Below, one piece after another: positions 1-12,173 of a stretch of DNA of 64,000 bases. Source of the stretch: Heterotrichella gracilis (Eukaryota; Sar; Xanthophyceae; Tribonematales; Xanthonemataceae); NCBI GenBank assembly GCA_032358255.1, contig JAULBX010012099.1:1-64000 (forward strand), read 5' to 3'. The position numbers and the translations under genes are program-made. The number at the start of each line of letters is the position of its first letter. Within the stretch, counting starts at the first letter, position 1. The notes under the pieces were generated by a model. The model saw only the letters and a program-made list of their open reading frames with translations, made no database searches and was not told the DNA's origin.

Positions 1-11
1 AGGTCTACCTC

Positions 12-723
12 CTACACGCACCGTTGGATGCTAACCTCGATGACGCGAGGCAGGAACATGCGGATGAACCCTTTCATTGTCTTGTCGTTGTGCTTGAGGG
101 AGGGCTGCTCAAACGCAAAGTCCTCGCCGCTCACCTCATCCCGCACAGATACCTGGGGCCACCAGTCTGCCACAGGGTCACTCAAGTAGGCCGGGGCGGC
201 AGGCCGGGGCGGCCTGGACCAGGGGGGAATGGGGTTGGGTGATTGGGGTAGCATGCAAATGCAAAGATTTGTCACATTGATGTAGATAATTCAAGACTTA
301 CGTGGGCGCCAGTTCAGTATTTGCAAACTGCTGAATGCTCACTACTAACCTGAGCTGCCGCAGACTGTAGAAGCCCCGCAGCAGGAGCTTCTCCCTTGAC
401 ATTCGAATGCACTTTATCTGAAAGTGCGCTGCCAGCGGCTCACAACCGCGGTCACATTCCGGCTCACTCTCAGTTTTGTTAACCCGGGCTGGTTGCGGTG
501 TGGCGCATGGACCCATGCCATCAAGGGTGAACTGCTGAATGCCAACCTCGTCTGGCCTCACATACCAGCTGGCTGAGTGAAACAGCGCAGCATTGGCTAG
601 CAGGGGGATTGTCAGGATGAAGGTAGCGAGGGCGGCAACGAGGGTAGCTGTCCAAGTTCCCAAAGGGGCATGCTGCACATACATAAGGTAGTGCCCCGTC
701 CTAGCTGTAGCTGCCCTTCCCAT
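12..723 (-). CDS. Small type II membrane protein, family not recognised
   Basis: Two exons, 302-723 and 12-213, join in phase (422 + 202 bases) across a GTAAGT donor and a GGTCCAG acceptor and give 207 residues from an ATG to a TAG. One long hydrophobic stretch, about residues 22-48 (WTATLVAALATFILTIPLLA), follows a short basic N-terminus, so the protein probably sits in a membrane with its C-terminal part outside or in the lumen. That part has several cysteines, one N-x-T site and ends in a segment with GFIRMFLPRVIEVSIQRC. I do not recognise the family. The stop lies 12 bases from the window edge, so an alternative last exon beyond the edge cannot be excluded. The natural look of the exons and the clean phase support a real gene; function is unknown. 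Confidence 0.45.
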
Positions 724-3702
724 GTAGCGAGCTGCTTACTGCCCTCGGCCCTGAGTATCCATAGGTATACAGATTATATGGGGATTCATCGCAAAGGCCG
801 GGTCTGCTGGCTCAGGTTTGCTGGCTTGGTGATCAGTAATGGCGCATGATGCGCTACCAATCGCAGCACTGACTGGCAGTGGCATGGCGCTGCTGGGCTG
901 TACCTGCATGCTTGGCTGTATGTCCACCTGCAGATGCACACCACCTTGTCTGTATGTCCACCGCGCAGATACTTGGATGGTACCTGCAAGGGTATCAACA
1001 ACCTCAGGAGGTGTTCTCAGATCTGGGTACCACCGTAGAGGACTCAGTGACACGATAAGTATACAATCAATTTTTGCCCCAAGCTTCCAAAGGCTGCTTA
1101 CTTCACAAATCACAATACAAATGCGTTAATAATATCAGCTGAATACCCGGCTGAATACCAGGTTGCGGGCGTGACCATCCTGTGGCCACATCAGATTCCA
1201 AGTGATCCTCAAAATGGTGGTAGTCTCTAAAGGGACTCGGTGGTCCTCAGGTTTTGCGAGCCGCCTGGATAACCAGGTGATGTCTAATTTTTCAAGGTAT
1301 TTTAACTTTGAAATTCGATAGTTATTCAACCGACTAAAAAGAGTTGGAATAACCAATATGTCCACACCCGAATACCCGAAAAAGCAGCTCGTTGTATGGA
1401 CTGACTAAGTGCTCGCGTGGGAGGTAATATTCTAAGTGTTGCCCACAACGTAAGTACAACATTGATCAAGCGAAACAGGCAAGGCTAGACTTCGTTTGCA
1501 CTACACAATGAAAAAAACGTTGGCTGCTATATTCGGCCCAGTTATATTACTTAAAATCTACAAGGTTTTTAACCAATAGTACCAAAACCTAGGACTGCTA
1601 GGTAACAATCCCTTCCACAACTGCATATGCATGCATAAGGGTCGCGGCACCCTGCACCAGCAACTACCTGCCAAAATACACTGCAGCGGCTGCGCATCCC
1701 TAACCGTGCTTCGACCATTCTGCTTCGGTCAGTAGGAAAGCCGTAACACTAAGTAAGCACCAGTACTCACCTGTCTGGCGCAGGAGCCACGTTGTTGCAT
1801 CTCAACTCGTATTGACGAGGACAACGTTGGCCAGTATTTCCAAAATTGTACCAGAGACGCAAAGGAGCAAGCTTGTCGGAAATTGACCTTCCAGTGACCC
1901 GAAAGATGCGTGCTTTAGTTATTTTGCAAGTTTTGGGCAAAGACTGTGAATACCAGCAGCGACCCTTCGTGCAACAATACGCGTCGGGCAGTGTTGTGCA
2001 AAACAACGGACAGGCAACCCTGCTATATAGTGGCTTAAACGATGGTGCATACAGCTTATAGTCCATTAAACACGTTCGTATAACTTGCATCGATCGTAAA
2101 ACAAATAATCTTTTCTTTTTAGAAACTCCTTTGTTCAAAATTTGACTTGTAATGTCTACAATATTCATCCCCCAAGGTTGAGCCTACCGGGGATGATCGA
2201 ACTTTCAAACGTGTGCTAAGGCACTAATATTTAATAGCTCAGCTTGCTGCAATCATCGTGCATACCGTGTGAGGATGGCTCCCACCAATAAATTGTACTA
2301 CTACTATTTAATATTAGTGCTGCGTGGTTTTCAAAATTGCTACGGTTTGAATTTCGGGGTCGCGCAGGTTGTTTAATAATTGCAACGTTGGTACCATTGA
2401 GAGCTCTAGTCATGATCCCCTTGTATGTGGCAAACTCGTCCAACCATTCACATTGTGAAGGGTAACGAATCGTATCGGTCCAGGACAGTGTGGCGCTATT
2501 AAAAAGAAGGACAAGTATAATAAAGTCTCAAGTATGATAATAATTATCATAATGTCATATCATATGACATTATGATAATTATTATGATAGGCAAAGCTTG
2601 TCTTGCCAACTTGACGATACACTGTCGGACTCAGTTGGTTTGTGTCAGCACTTGCACACCATTGGCAATCCAGTGCGCAAGTTGAACATTTTGAAATACA
2701 AACACCCAAAGGGCTCACACTAACAGTGCTTGAAAGCTGAGAGACTCACCATGACATCACATTGTGGCCGCAGAGGCTGCACACACCTAACTGGCTGCGC
2801 CACACTGTCTGTCCGACTGTTCGAGGCCACTGGTTCTCAGGAGGCCACGGTGGTGACCCTCACTATCAGAATAATCTTCTTTCATACATAGGTACTCAAG
2901 TTCACACTGTCACGTCCCATAAGCAGTGCAGGCATTGGATTTATGATAAATGTGCCTGCATAGTGTCAAAGTGAATCATCACGGTAGTGGACTAGCAAAC
3001 GCCTCTAGTAGGACATTACTTGAAACCAACTAAACAAATTGAGTTACTACTGGCCAGTCGACATCACACCAATGACTGCCAATGAGAGGCCACGAGACAA
3101 CCAGAATAGGCACTCCCGCCAAGCTCCCAAGCGACACAACCGACTGCCACATGGCCCACCATGGCCAACATGAATCACAGTTCAAAACAGGCCAAGCAAT
3201 GTGTCACGCCATGTGCCCAGCAGTCCAAAGTATGCAAAGATATCACTGTCCCACATCCCCCATGCAGGGCAGACATGCCATATCGCAGCCCCAACAGCAA
3301 CCCACCCCCATCCTCTACTTGAGCCCAGTCATTTGTGAGCAGTGGTGTAATTGGATCCAAATTTGGCTGCGGTGCTCCACCCAGAGCGTGGTACCAGGTG
3401 CTATGCCACACTTTGTATCCCCCCCTCGACCACCTTGGCTGCACCACTTTCCAGTGGACACCCCCCTCCCCCCCGCCCCAGCTAAGCTGTCTTGGATCTG
3501 ATCAGCTGGCTTCCCAAACCTCCACCCAGCGTGCAGAGGCCCAGGCATGACCCCTACTCTGCACCCCTCCCCGGTTCTGCCGATCAGGGCTGTTCTACCC
3601 CTGTTCCTCCCGCAATGCCTGTGCGCTGTGCCCACATCAGCGATGATGCCATGCGCCTATGTTGTCACATGGGAATTCTGCCATGCGCCTATGACGTCAT
3701 GC
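724..3702. other. Stretch without a recognisable gene
   Basis: Both strands carry only short open frames with no family resemblance and no convincing splice partners. The left part (1100-2700) is AT-richer than the coding regions and holds the large palindrome at 2533-2589. The right part (3080-3560) has C-rich, histidine-rich chance frames on both strands. It probably contains the promoter of the small membrane protein gene at its left edge and the 3' flank of the exons ending at 3703. Confidence 0.5.
2533..2589. repeat. Near-perfect 57-base palindrome
   Basis: Two 28-base arms (2533-2560 and 2562-2589) are reverse complements with one mismatch (2536 against 2586) and are separated by a single base at 2561. 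The sequence is almost pure A/T with a GTCATAT/ATATGAC core. It could form a hairpin or cruciform. It has no coding sense and could be the core of a tiny foldback element, but I see no target-site duplication. Confidence 0.9.
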
Positions 3703-4537
3703 TTCCATGGTGTCCTGCGGCGCCTCCCCCACGTTTGCGATGATGTCCCCCTCGTCGCTGGTCCAGCGCTCCACAGACAGCTGGGGACCGGCCTGCAGTG
3801 GGGTGGCAGCGGAAAATAATCAAGGGTTGTCAGGGTTTGATGTGGAATGTGCGGGACAGAGTTCCCGATATTTTTCTGGTTGCATGTGACGATAAGATTG
3901 AGGGCTGTGACGCATTGTCACTGACTGGGGAGCGGCAGAAACCCTATCCTGAAAGGGTATGCCCTACCACCAGGTGACACCTCGAGGGGTCCTTGGCTGG
4001 GGTTGGGCATTAGCACTGGTCCAAGAGTATGCAGCACAACAGGCAGGGTCAAATCACGCAGTGTACGTTATACAATACCCAGCTTCACACGGCGGCATGG
4101 CAACGGCTCTAAACACAGGTACCAAACCCTACCCCAAGGTCCACCAAAAACCCCGCCAACCCTGCACGTACCGCCACGTCCTTGACCATTCCAGGCAACG
4201 CTGCCACTGTGGGACCCTGCAGTACACCCCCCCCGCTGCCGTAGGAGGAGCGCATCTCAGCCATAGGGATCCAGTAGGTGGGGTCAGGGGAGGTGGTGCT
4301 GGTGGTGGGGGGGGCGATGGGTACGCCGCCTGCATGCACAATGGGGAGGGGTGTGAGGGTCACATTTCCCCCTTTGTAGCCAGGGCACTAAGGGGATGCC
4401 ATATGAGGTCAGCATTGACGGCACCTTTTGGGCCACTACATGATACCCCTGGCAGTGCCCCCGCACCTTGCCAACCTGAATCGCTGTCCACAATGGTGTC
4501 ATGAGATACGCTACTGTTCCTCCTGCAGCGGCGATGA
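3703..4537 (-). CDS. Linked 3' coding exons, parent gene unresolved
   Basis: Three exon-like segments, roughly 4476-4537, 4133-4329 and 3703-3798, have good splice borders, and the joins between them keep phase. The last exon reads from a CTGCAG acceptor to a TGA with a clearly protein-like sequence (LSVERWTSDEGDIIANVGEA). The middle one includes DPTYWIPMAEMRSSYGSGGG and VAALPGMVKDVAVRAGLAG. No ATG opens the first segment, so an upstream exon is needed. They could be the true C-terminus of the EF-hand protein just upstream, but I could not find a donor of the right phase in its exon 4587-4742. The alternative is a separate small gene whose first exon I missed. No family is recognised. Confidence 0.45.
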
Positions 4538-4586
4538 CTGCAAGACACAGAGATGCACCTGCCACAGGTTCTCACTGGCCTATCAT

Positions 4587-7500
4587 CTACACCCTACCAT
4601 CGCCCGCCGCACCTTGCGACCCGGTCTCGCTGCCCCGCGCAGTGTCCCGCCCTGCACTCCCCGCCCCACTGAGGGTGGTCCGCACCGCTGCCTCCAGCTG
4701 CTTGTACTTGCGGCTGGAGGGGCTGAGACCGGCGGCGGAGCCCTGCGAGGGTAGGGGGTGGTGGTGGTACGCCAAATGAATTGAAAGGAAAAACTAACTG
4801 CATGGGTTGGGGGGAGGTCAAAGGACGCCGGTGTTGTAAGGGGTGTGGGGGCAATGTTGCAACGGAGAGGGGGCTCTCAAAATAATATTGATTTTCTGCA
4901 AGAGAACATTTTTTTGCAGATGAGGCAGGAAATTCCATTCCCACCTTTTTGATGCGGGCCCCGGCTGTCTCCCCTGCTGGCTTGATCGCCCTCGTTCCAT
5001 CCACACGCAGCTCGGACACCAGGCGCGGTTTGAATGTGCACTCCTGCAGGGGGAGAGTGGAGCGGTTACACCACCGATTACATCACCCTGGCGCTTGGAA
5101 CACACCTTGCAATGAGCCCCGCACCCCGCTCCCAAGTGCTATCCTGGGTACAATCCTCTGCCGCTTTGCATTCCCCACCAGTGCCATCTGACACGTCACC
5201 CACTTGTCCCCCACCCCGCACTCCCCATCCTCCCCCCAACCCACCTTGAGCTCTGTTTCCTCCGCCGCCTTGCGCGCCGCCTCCATGTGCCCCCCACGCT
5301 GCTGCGCCGAGGCGTACAGGTGCTGGTGGGCGGGGCCGGGGGCAGTGTGCAGGCGGCGCCGGGCAGCCACTGCCAGCAGCTTGGATCGCGCGCAAATGGC
5401 GGGGCGGAAGGTGGGGGATGCGTGATGGGTGTGGGAGGGGGGGGAGGCCTACGTGGCGGGGGTGGAGCTGGGATGCACGTGGATGCACGTGGATGGTCCA
5501 ATGAGATGGGAGGCAGGGGAACCTGTAATGGCACGTGTGTGGGGACACATGGCCCTAATGGAGCATGGCAAGACACGACAGGTGGCAGGGCCAGCCCTGT
5601 GCCCAACAAGCCTAGCGTGCTTCACACGGCTAGCTACACCTGCACAGGCCTTGCCCCCTTTTCATACCCAGCTCTGTCTTGGACCGCCACATATGCTGTT
5701 TGTAACAAATTTTGCCTTCACACCCCCACACTTCCTTGTGTTTCACTCACCTGCAGGTATGACCTTGGCAGCCCCTTCTTGTGCGCCAGCACGCGCTCCA
5801 TCAGCTCAACAAACATGGCGAGCGTCACACGGGGGGGTGCACCTGGGGGAAAAGGAAAGCAATCTTAAATCAGAAAAAGTAAGTTGCAATTGTTGTAGTG
5901 TTACACTTTAGTGAAATATATTAAACTCTGCAGCGCATAGGTATGGTCTTTTTTCCAAAAGCTTGTTGGATGATATATTTATATATGATTATTTAAATGG
6001 TGTATGGCACTATATGGGGAGTAAACAGCAACCCTTCACAGTTCTACCTGCATGCACCCACACCCACCAATGCACCCCATAGCCACACACCACCACCACT
6101 TACACCTCCCTCCCCTGCAAGCATCCCCAGAGCTCGTCACCCACCTTCCGCCTCTGCACTCGGCGCCTCGCACGTCAAGGGGCCCTCCGCCACACCCCTG
6201 CCAGGGCTGCCCGGTGGAGTGCACAGCCCGGCTGCCTCTCCTCCAACCGCCGCGCCAGCCTCCACTGCACCCACCACTGGGTTGCGTGCCCCCGCTGCCC
6301 CCTGGATGCGGGCAAAGATGCGGGCTGCGGCTGCAATGTCCTCCCTCAAGTCTGCGTCCACCCGAGCAAAGGAGGGCTGCGCCTGCGCACATTGATGAAG
6401 CGAATTCACAGTGTAATAAACATCTACCCACCACAGCAAAGATGTAAAGAGTTCACAAGTCACATTAGAATAGAAGAAATACAAATCAGGGGTGCTGGAA
6501 ATACATCAAGAGCTAAATTCAAAGCCAATTTCCAGTCACTGAGGAGTACCACCTGCTGTCCAACAACAGGTGCCAAGAAGGAGGCCCTGCTGCCCCCACA
6601 TCATACACTTGGGCACAGGCATGTGGCAACATGCTCCCTCAAACACCAATCCCCCACTCCATCCAGGTCTCCACCCTTACCCCACCTCCCTCCCTTGCCA
6701 CCCCCCACCTGTGCATCCTCCAGGTCCACCAGCCCGTCCTCATCAGTGTCCAAGTAGCGGAAGGCCTCGGAGAAGCGGCGCGCCTTGATGTGGGAGTGCA
6801 GCTTCTGCGGGTGGCAGGGGGTTGGGGTGGATCAGGTATTCTTACAGATTAGGTTTCCTCATCCGTCCAAATACCTATTGTAACCAAGATCAAAAAAATG
6901 TATGGAAGGGACAGTCAGGATACCACTGTTCAGATGCTGCCACGCATACCAGATGAACAATGCACACTCTGCGGTACCTTTGAGACTGGGTCTATCTTTG
7001 GTGCACTGGCCTCCTGGTCCACCTGCTGCTCGCTCAGCGCCTTGAGGTACTCAAGCTTGCCGTCACGCTCCTGATGGGGAACACAGCAGGGTCAGGACGG
7101 TGAAATGGTATTCTCAACAATGGTGCAATCACACTCATCCGCTGTCCAGTAATGCTCCAGATTTGCGCTTGATCACAATGACTTGCATCATTAAGAACGG
7201 TCCTTCCATGCTGGAAGTCTGTATAGAGTGTAAACTCTAAACAGACTGCGATTGCAGTCCGGGAGGAAAAATCAGGGTAGATAAAACCCTTTCAGACTAC
7301 GTCATGCATGGTCACGGTCCACTCATACTACAATCCAATACTGGTTGCATCCTCCATGACCCCCACCTGCTGCAGGCTGTACAGGTAGTCCCCAATGGGC
7401 TGCCCCTGCGTGTTGCGCGAGAAGGCGGGCGCGCGGCCGGTGGCGGGGCGGAACATCCTGCGCCCCGTCTCCGGGTCGATGTTGCGCTTCACGATGGCCG

Positions 7501-10500
7501 CCACCGCTGCGCGCCGCTGCTCCTGGCGCCTGGCCTCGGCGTACAGGCGGGCGCCGGCGGGCTCGGGGGTGGGGCTGCAGGGGTGGGGGAAGGGGTGAGC
7601 TGAAGGCACAGGGTGCAGAATGCGTGAGGACGGGGGGCAGGGGTGCGGGCTCACACACTTTGAACCACCAGTGTCGCTGGATGAAGCAAGGGAATTATTG
7701 AAGCGTAGCCATTACCTTCATTTCTGAGCAAAAGGGGAATTCAAACAGTGGCGTGTGGGGTTGCCGCCACACACTCCCAACCACGGCAAACAGGGCTGCT
7801 TCCCTGGCTCATTCAGCAGTCAGAGAGGTCGAAATCTACCCATGGGTGATTGGGGTGCTTATTACATCAATTTCCACCCATATTTGATTGCGCCACGCAC
7901 CTGCTGTCACGGTCCCCTGCAGCCGGCGCCGTCTGCGGGCGCGTGTGGCGAGCGGGGTTGATTGCGGGCGTGAATGTTGCCCCGTCAGGCATGGATGCGG
8001 CTGCCGCTGCCTCCCTGCGCCTGCGTGTCTCTGCATCGTTGTACAGCTTCTCGTAGTGGGTGATGCGGTGGTCCTGGTGGGAGGTGGGGGAGTGGGCTGA
8101 GGGCACGTGGTGGGGTTTTGGTACGTGCGCGGGGTCGGCAGCACAGGGCGGCGGGGTTTAACAGCACAGGGCGGTGGTACCAGATGTGACACCACCATTG
8201 TGCAGCACCTGGTAGTGGGTGACGCCGTGGGCCTGCTGGTGGTGGGAGGAGGGGAGAGAGGCTGACCACATGGAAGGAGAACCCAGCGACTTATCTGCCT
8301 AAACCCTGAGTTGTGAGCCACATACACAGGGCCAGGCCAATAGATTGCGACTCAATTGCACTGGCCAGCTCCTTTCTAAATCTCTGACCTCGCTGGCCCT
8401 GGGCCACAATGCAACACGCTGCACCGCCATGCACAGGGCCCCCACTCACCCAACATACAGCCTACAACCTATAACCAATGTCCTGACAGTGCACCACCAT
8501 ATGAGCGGGCCCCCAACCCCACCTTGAGGGCCTGCAGGCGCTGCGAGACCATGCTGCTGGACCGCGCGTTGGTGCGCGGCTTGAAGGTGCACTCAGCCAC
8601 CGCAGCCTCCTCCTGCTCTCGCCGCAGCTGGGACATGCGCTCCTCCTGCCACAACCGCCATGCAACAGGTGGTTAGATCGGCAGCCACATTCATTAGCCA
8701 CCTAGTCACCACAATCCGGGGGCATGGCCTCCTCATGCCGCCGCAACGTTATTGGTGGTATAGGCACATGACACCCAGCCGCCTGGTTGCGGCACAGATG
8801 GGGCGTGTGCTCAATCATGACACCAACGCTGTCGTGACAACCCGTGCCCACAAACACATTGAATATTTTGGCACATTGAAAATTATAATTAACTATTATG
8901 TAATTTGACGTTATTCCCTTTCTCAGCGCGCATTTGTATACTGTTGACATTTTATTATCACTTTCTTTCTCCTATTTGGGTGATGCCTGCATGCACGCAC
9001 ACCCAGGCATATTCCTGGACCGGGGCAGGCTGCAGGCTTGGCGCCCCCATACCTTGCCCCTGCTGTCTGTGTGCTGCAGGCGTTGCCATGCGCTGCGCCC
9101 CCCTGCCGCCAGCTCCTGTGCCGCCGCGCTGATCTGCGGCTGGAAGGTGGCCTCCGCCAGCTCAGCGCTCTCAAGCTCGGCAGCCCGGCGCTCAATCTGC
9201 GAAGAGGGGGTGGGTGAGTCAATCTCACCCGCTCAGTGGCAGTGGATGGGCAAAGAATTGCCTGAGCAAGTTCGGCAGCTATCGAGAGGGCACTTGTGGT
9301 CAAATAGCGGTCTCTGCCGCACGGCATACCCTACACCCTACATGCAATACCCTCCCTCTGCCCCATGTCCCCCCACACACATCAAGCCACCCTTCTGCGC
9401 CCCTCCTGCGCCCCGCCTCCCACCCACCATCTTCTTCTTCTTGTCCATGTCCATGAGCCCCTCCACGTACAGCCGCTCGCAGTAGCTGTGGTACCCAGTG
9501 GCGGTGCGCTGCTTGGCCAGCTCGTAGCTCATCCAGGACATGGACTGCTTGCCGCTGGACAGGCTGGCGGTCAGCTCAGCGTCCCTGTGCGCGTGGGGGG
9601 GTACTGTGGTAAGCGTCGCTTTCGCACCATGATCCACTGGCCGCTGGGCAGACGTGTGATTAACCCGGCGTACCTGCGCATGGACTGGGCACAACAACAC
9701 CATATACAATGCCAGTGAGACATTGGTTTGTTAATTTTGTTGTATTGTGGCACCATGCACAGCCATCGTTGGACAGCGCTTGCCACCCAGCTCTGGCTTG
9801 GCATGCCCCTAGCCATGCAAATACCAACTATTGCCCATAATCACACTGACAACACACGCACTTCATCTTCTGGCGCGCCTCGACCTTGCGTGGGATCTCC
9901 GCTGCCTCCTTGAACAGGCGGTCATGGATCTTGGGCGGGCGGGCAGTGGTGGGGCGCTGCAGGGACAACTCCATGTGGGCAGCGGCTCGGTTGCGTGCCT
10001 TGATCACGGCCTTGGCCTGCACAAACACAAGGAAAATCGGGTGTTCAATTGAGATAGGCGGCACTTGCAAGGAGAAGGGGGTTGCGGACAACAGCAAGGC
10101 ATTAAATGCACGCTGGTACAGCCCAACATGGATGCTGGGCGACACGCTGGACAGTAATGGTAATGCCATCCTCTTTGCAATGCTCCTCCTCCTTGACCAG
10201 CATTCCAGTCAACGAAAGGCAATGTCCTTTCTTCCTTGATGGAAATTTGGTGCTGCGTACCTTCGCCACCAGGTCCCAGCCTGCAGATGGATCCCCTGTG
10301 GCATCCCCGCTGGACATGTGGGGTGCCACTGCAGGGCCCTCAGCCCCCTCCTGGAAGGCATGCAGGTCGTCGTGCAGCGCTGGGGAGGGGGGCGCAGCAC
10401 CATGGTGGGCGGGTATCAACCCCTCCGTGTCCTCCTCATACTCGCGCAGTCCTGACTTCTGCGCAAAAAGGAACCCATGGGTAGAATGAACCTAACACAA

Positions 10501-11453
10501 GGTGGCAACAGCTGCCCCTCCTCCCCTGAGGGTTGGCGGAACTTAAAAAGTGTGCTTGGGGGTGCTTCAGAACCCAAAATGCGAATCATGTTGTATGGTT
10601 TGCTACCACCCGTACCTTGGCGGGTGATGGAAGCGCCTCTTGCACTTGTAGGTGCTGCGCCAGGTGCTCAGCCAGTGCCGCCACAGTGCCATCGCCCAGG
10701 CCATGCTGCTGGCAGAATGCTGCGGCCACGTCCTGCAGTTAAGACATGGGGTCAACCTAAACAAGTTGTTCCTGACGCCAGGTAACAATGAAGCTCCAGC
10801 CCTTGCAGCCAGGTAAATTTTTCCGGATATGCCTTGTCCATTTTTAAGTGACGAGCTGGCACAGGTCAGGGCATAGTGTCAGGTGTAACAACTGGTCGTT
10901 TCCACTGGACGTCCCAATCCGCATACACACGTGCCGTAACACCAGGTAGCATGGCAGGTATCATGGCAACGCAACGCAAATGGAGGGGGCTGTACCGGTC
11001 ATCACTACCTGTTGACTTTGTTGGTCCCTATTTATTATGTATGCGCATTCAAGTTACCTGGGTGTTGTCCCCTGCTCTCACTTCTAGCTTGGCCTGTTGA
11101 CCAACCCCAATGTCCACAAAGGTCACCAGCAGCACTTCATCTGCAGCAAAGGGGACGCAGGGTTGTCGTGTGCAACGGAAGGGCTCACAGCCGGTAGGTG
11201 GAAGGAGAGGAATACTGACACAGCCCGAAAGCACTGACACTTGTGGCTTGGCACAACAGGCTCTCACAAAACAGTTCTGTTGCAACTCAGGGATGGGAGG
11301 CTGTCTCAGGAGAGTAGGTGCAGGAGGCACCCATTGTGCACTTCTGCGCACGCGCAAAGCGCTTCTCAGCCCACCAAACTGCCTGCACCACTTGCCTGGA
11401 ATCGCTGCCTTGGGCTGGCCTCCCACGGAAGGGAGCATGTAGTCGACGCTCAT
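4587..11453 (-). CDS. EF-hand protein with repeated F-x-P and LY motifs, ciliary type
   Basis: Seventeen exons, all phase-consistent, give 797 residues from the ATG at 11453-11451 to a TAG at 4587. Residues 20-47 (VTFVDIGVGQQAKLEVRAGD) followed by DVAAAFCQQHGLGDGTV form a small N-terminal domain. Then come basic, helical repeats carrying two recurring signatures: LY/LF followed by acidic and arginine-rich sequence (RLFKEA, RLYVEG, KLYNDA, RLYAEA, LYASAQ), and T/M-F-x-P (F near 274, 325, 379, 444, 659 and 717). One EF-hand loop, DTDEDGLVDLED, lies at about 522-533, with Asp rather than the usual Glu at loop position 12. This layout resembles flagella-associated proteins of algae and protists; I infer a ciliary or basal-body role, with calcium binding possible. 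The first intron appears to use a GC donor (AG|GCAAGT). The C-terminus is uncertain because further exons lie at 3703-4537. Confidence 0.8.
8209..8232 (-). repeat. Microexon-like duplicate of an exon start in an intron
   Basis: Within the intron between exons 8523-8645 and 7901-8073 of the EF-hand gene, the minus strand shows a CAGCAG acceptor, 24 bases and a CAG|GTGCTG donor. The 24 bases read AHGVTHYQ, matching DHRITHYE at the start of the next exon; similarity at the DNA level extends over about 60 bases at an offset of 159. The neighbouring exon borders are phase 0, so inclusion would keep the frame. It may be a decayed partial exon duplication or an alternative microexon. Confidence 0.5.
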
Positions 11454-12121
11454 GCTACTGCAGGTGAATTCACCTGCTATAAAATGCCCAGGGTTACTGA
11501 CTGAACGCATTGGAGGAGCACAAGGATGCCTGCTTGCCATGCCCAACTGGCGCACAACTACACGATTGTATAGGAGCTAAGATATTCAGTAGGCCTTGTT
11601 GAACACCTTCTGCAACCCAAGGTAGCAGTCAGCCAGTATTAAGGTATCAAGCACGTATTCATAACGGGGTGTGGGCAACTCCTTGTCTCGGAAGCATACA
11701 AACTTGTGCATATTCGTGCAAGTTGACACTCGAAGTTGCGCAGGGTCAAATTCGCGCAAGTATATTCAATGGTGCTTGGGCAGCACTAAGAGAACCGGCT
11801 TCGTTGCAGCACAGAAGCACAGGGCGTGGCCATAACCGACCCGTATGCATGCATATCCTATTGCTCACTGACCTTGCTCAAAGTATAGGACGAAGTCTGA
11901 GTAGTAAAGTCGGCTGCGACAGACGACAGTTCCGTGCGTGTTCAACGAATGCTTTCCTGTGAGGTTTCGGTGGTCCTTCGGCCTACTGTTCTTGGGTCGC
12001 AAGGTCAAAGGTTGGTCAACCCTCCCCCACTGTCGTTCAGCGCCAAGAGCAGGCAGCAGGCCATAGCTGTAGGCAAGTGCGTGGCAAGTTACGACATTCA
12101 ATGGAGTTATGTTGCAGTAAA

Positions 12122-12164
12122 CAGGTTTGTGCAGGTTTGTGCAGGCTTGTGCAGGCTTGTGCAG
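12122..12164. repeat. Four-copy 10-base tandem repeat
   Basis: The unit CAGGYTTGTG is repeated four times with only C/T variation and ends directly at a TATATAAAG sequence. Confidence 0.85.
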
Positions 12165-12173
12165 TATATAAAG
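12165..12173 (+). promoter_or_regulatory. TATA-like sequence after tandem repeat
   Basis: TATATAAAG lies directly after four 10-base repeats, an arrangement compatible with a core promoter pointing to the plus strand. There is no recognised plus-strand gene downstream, so it may drive a non-coding transcript or be chance. Confidence 0.2.
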
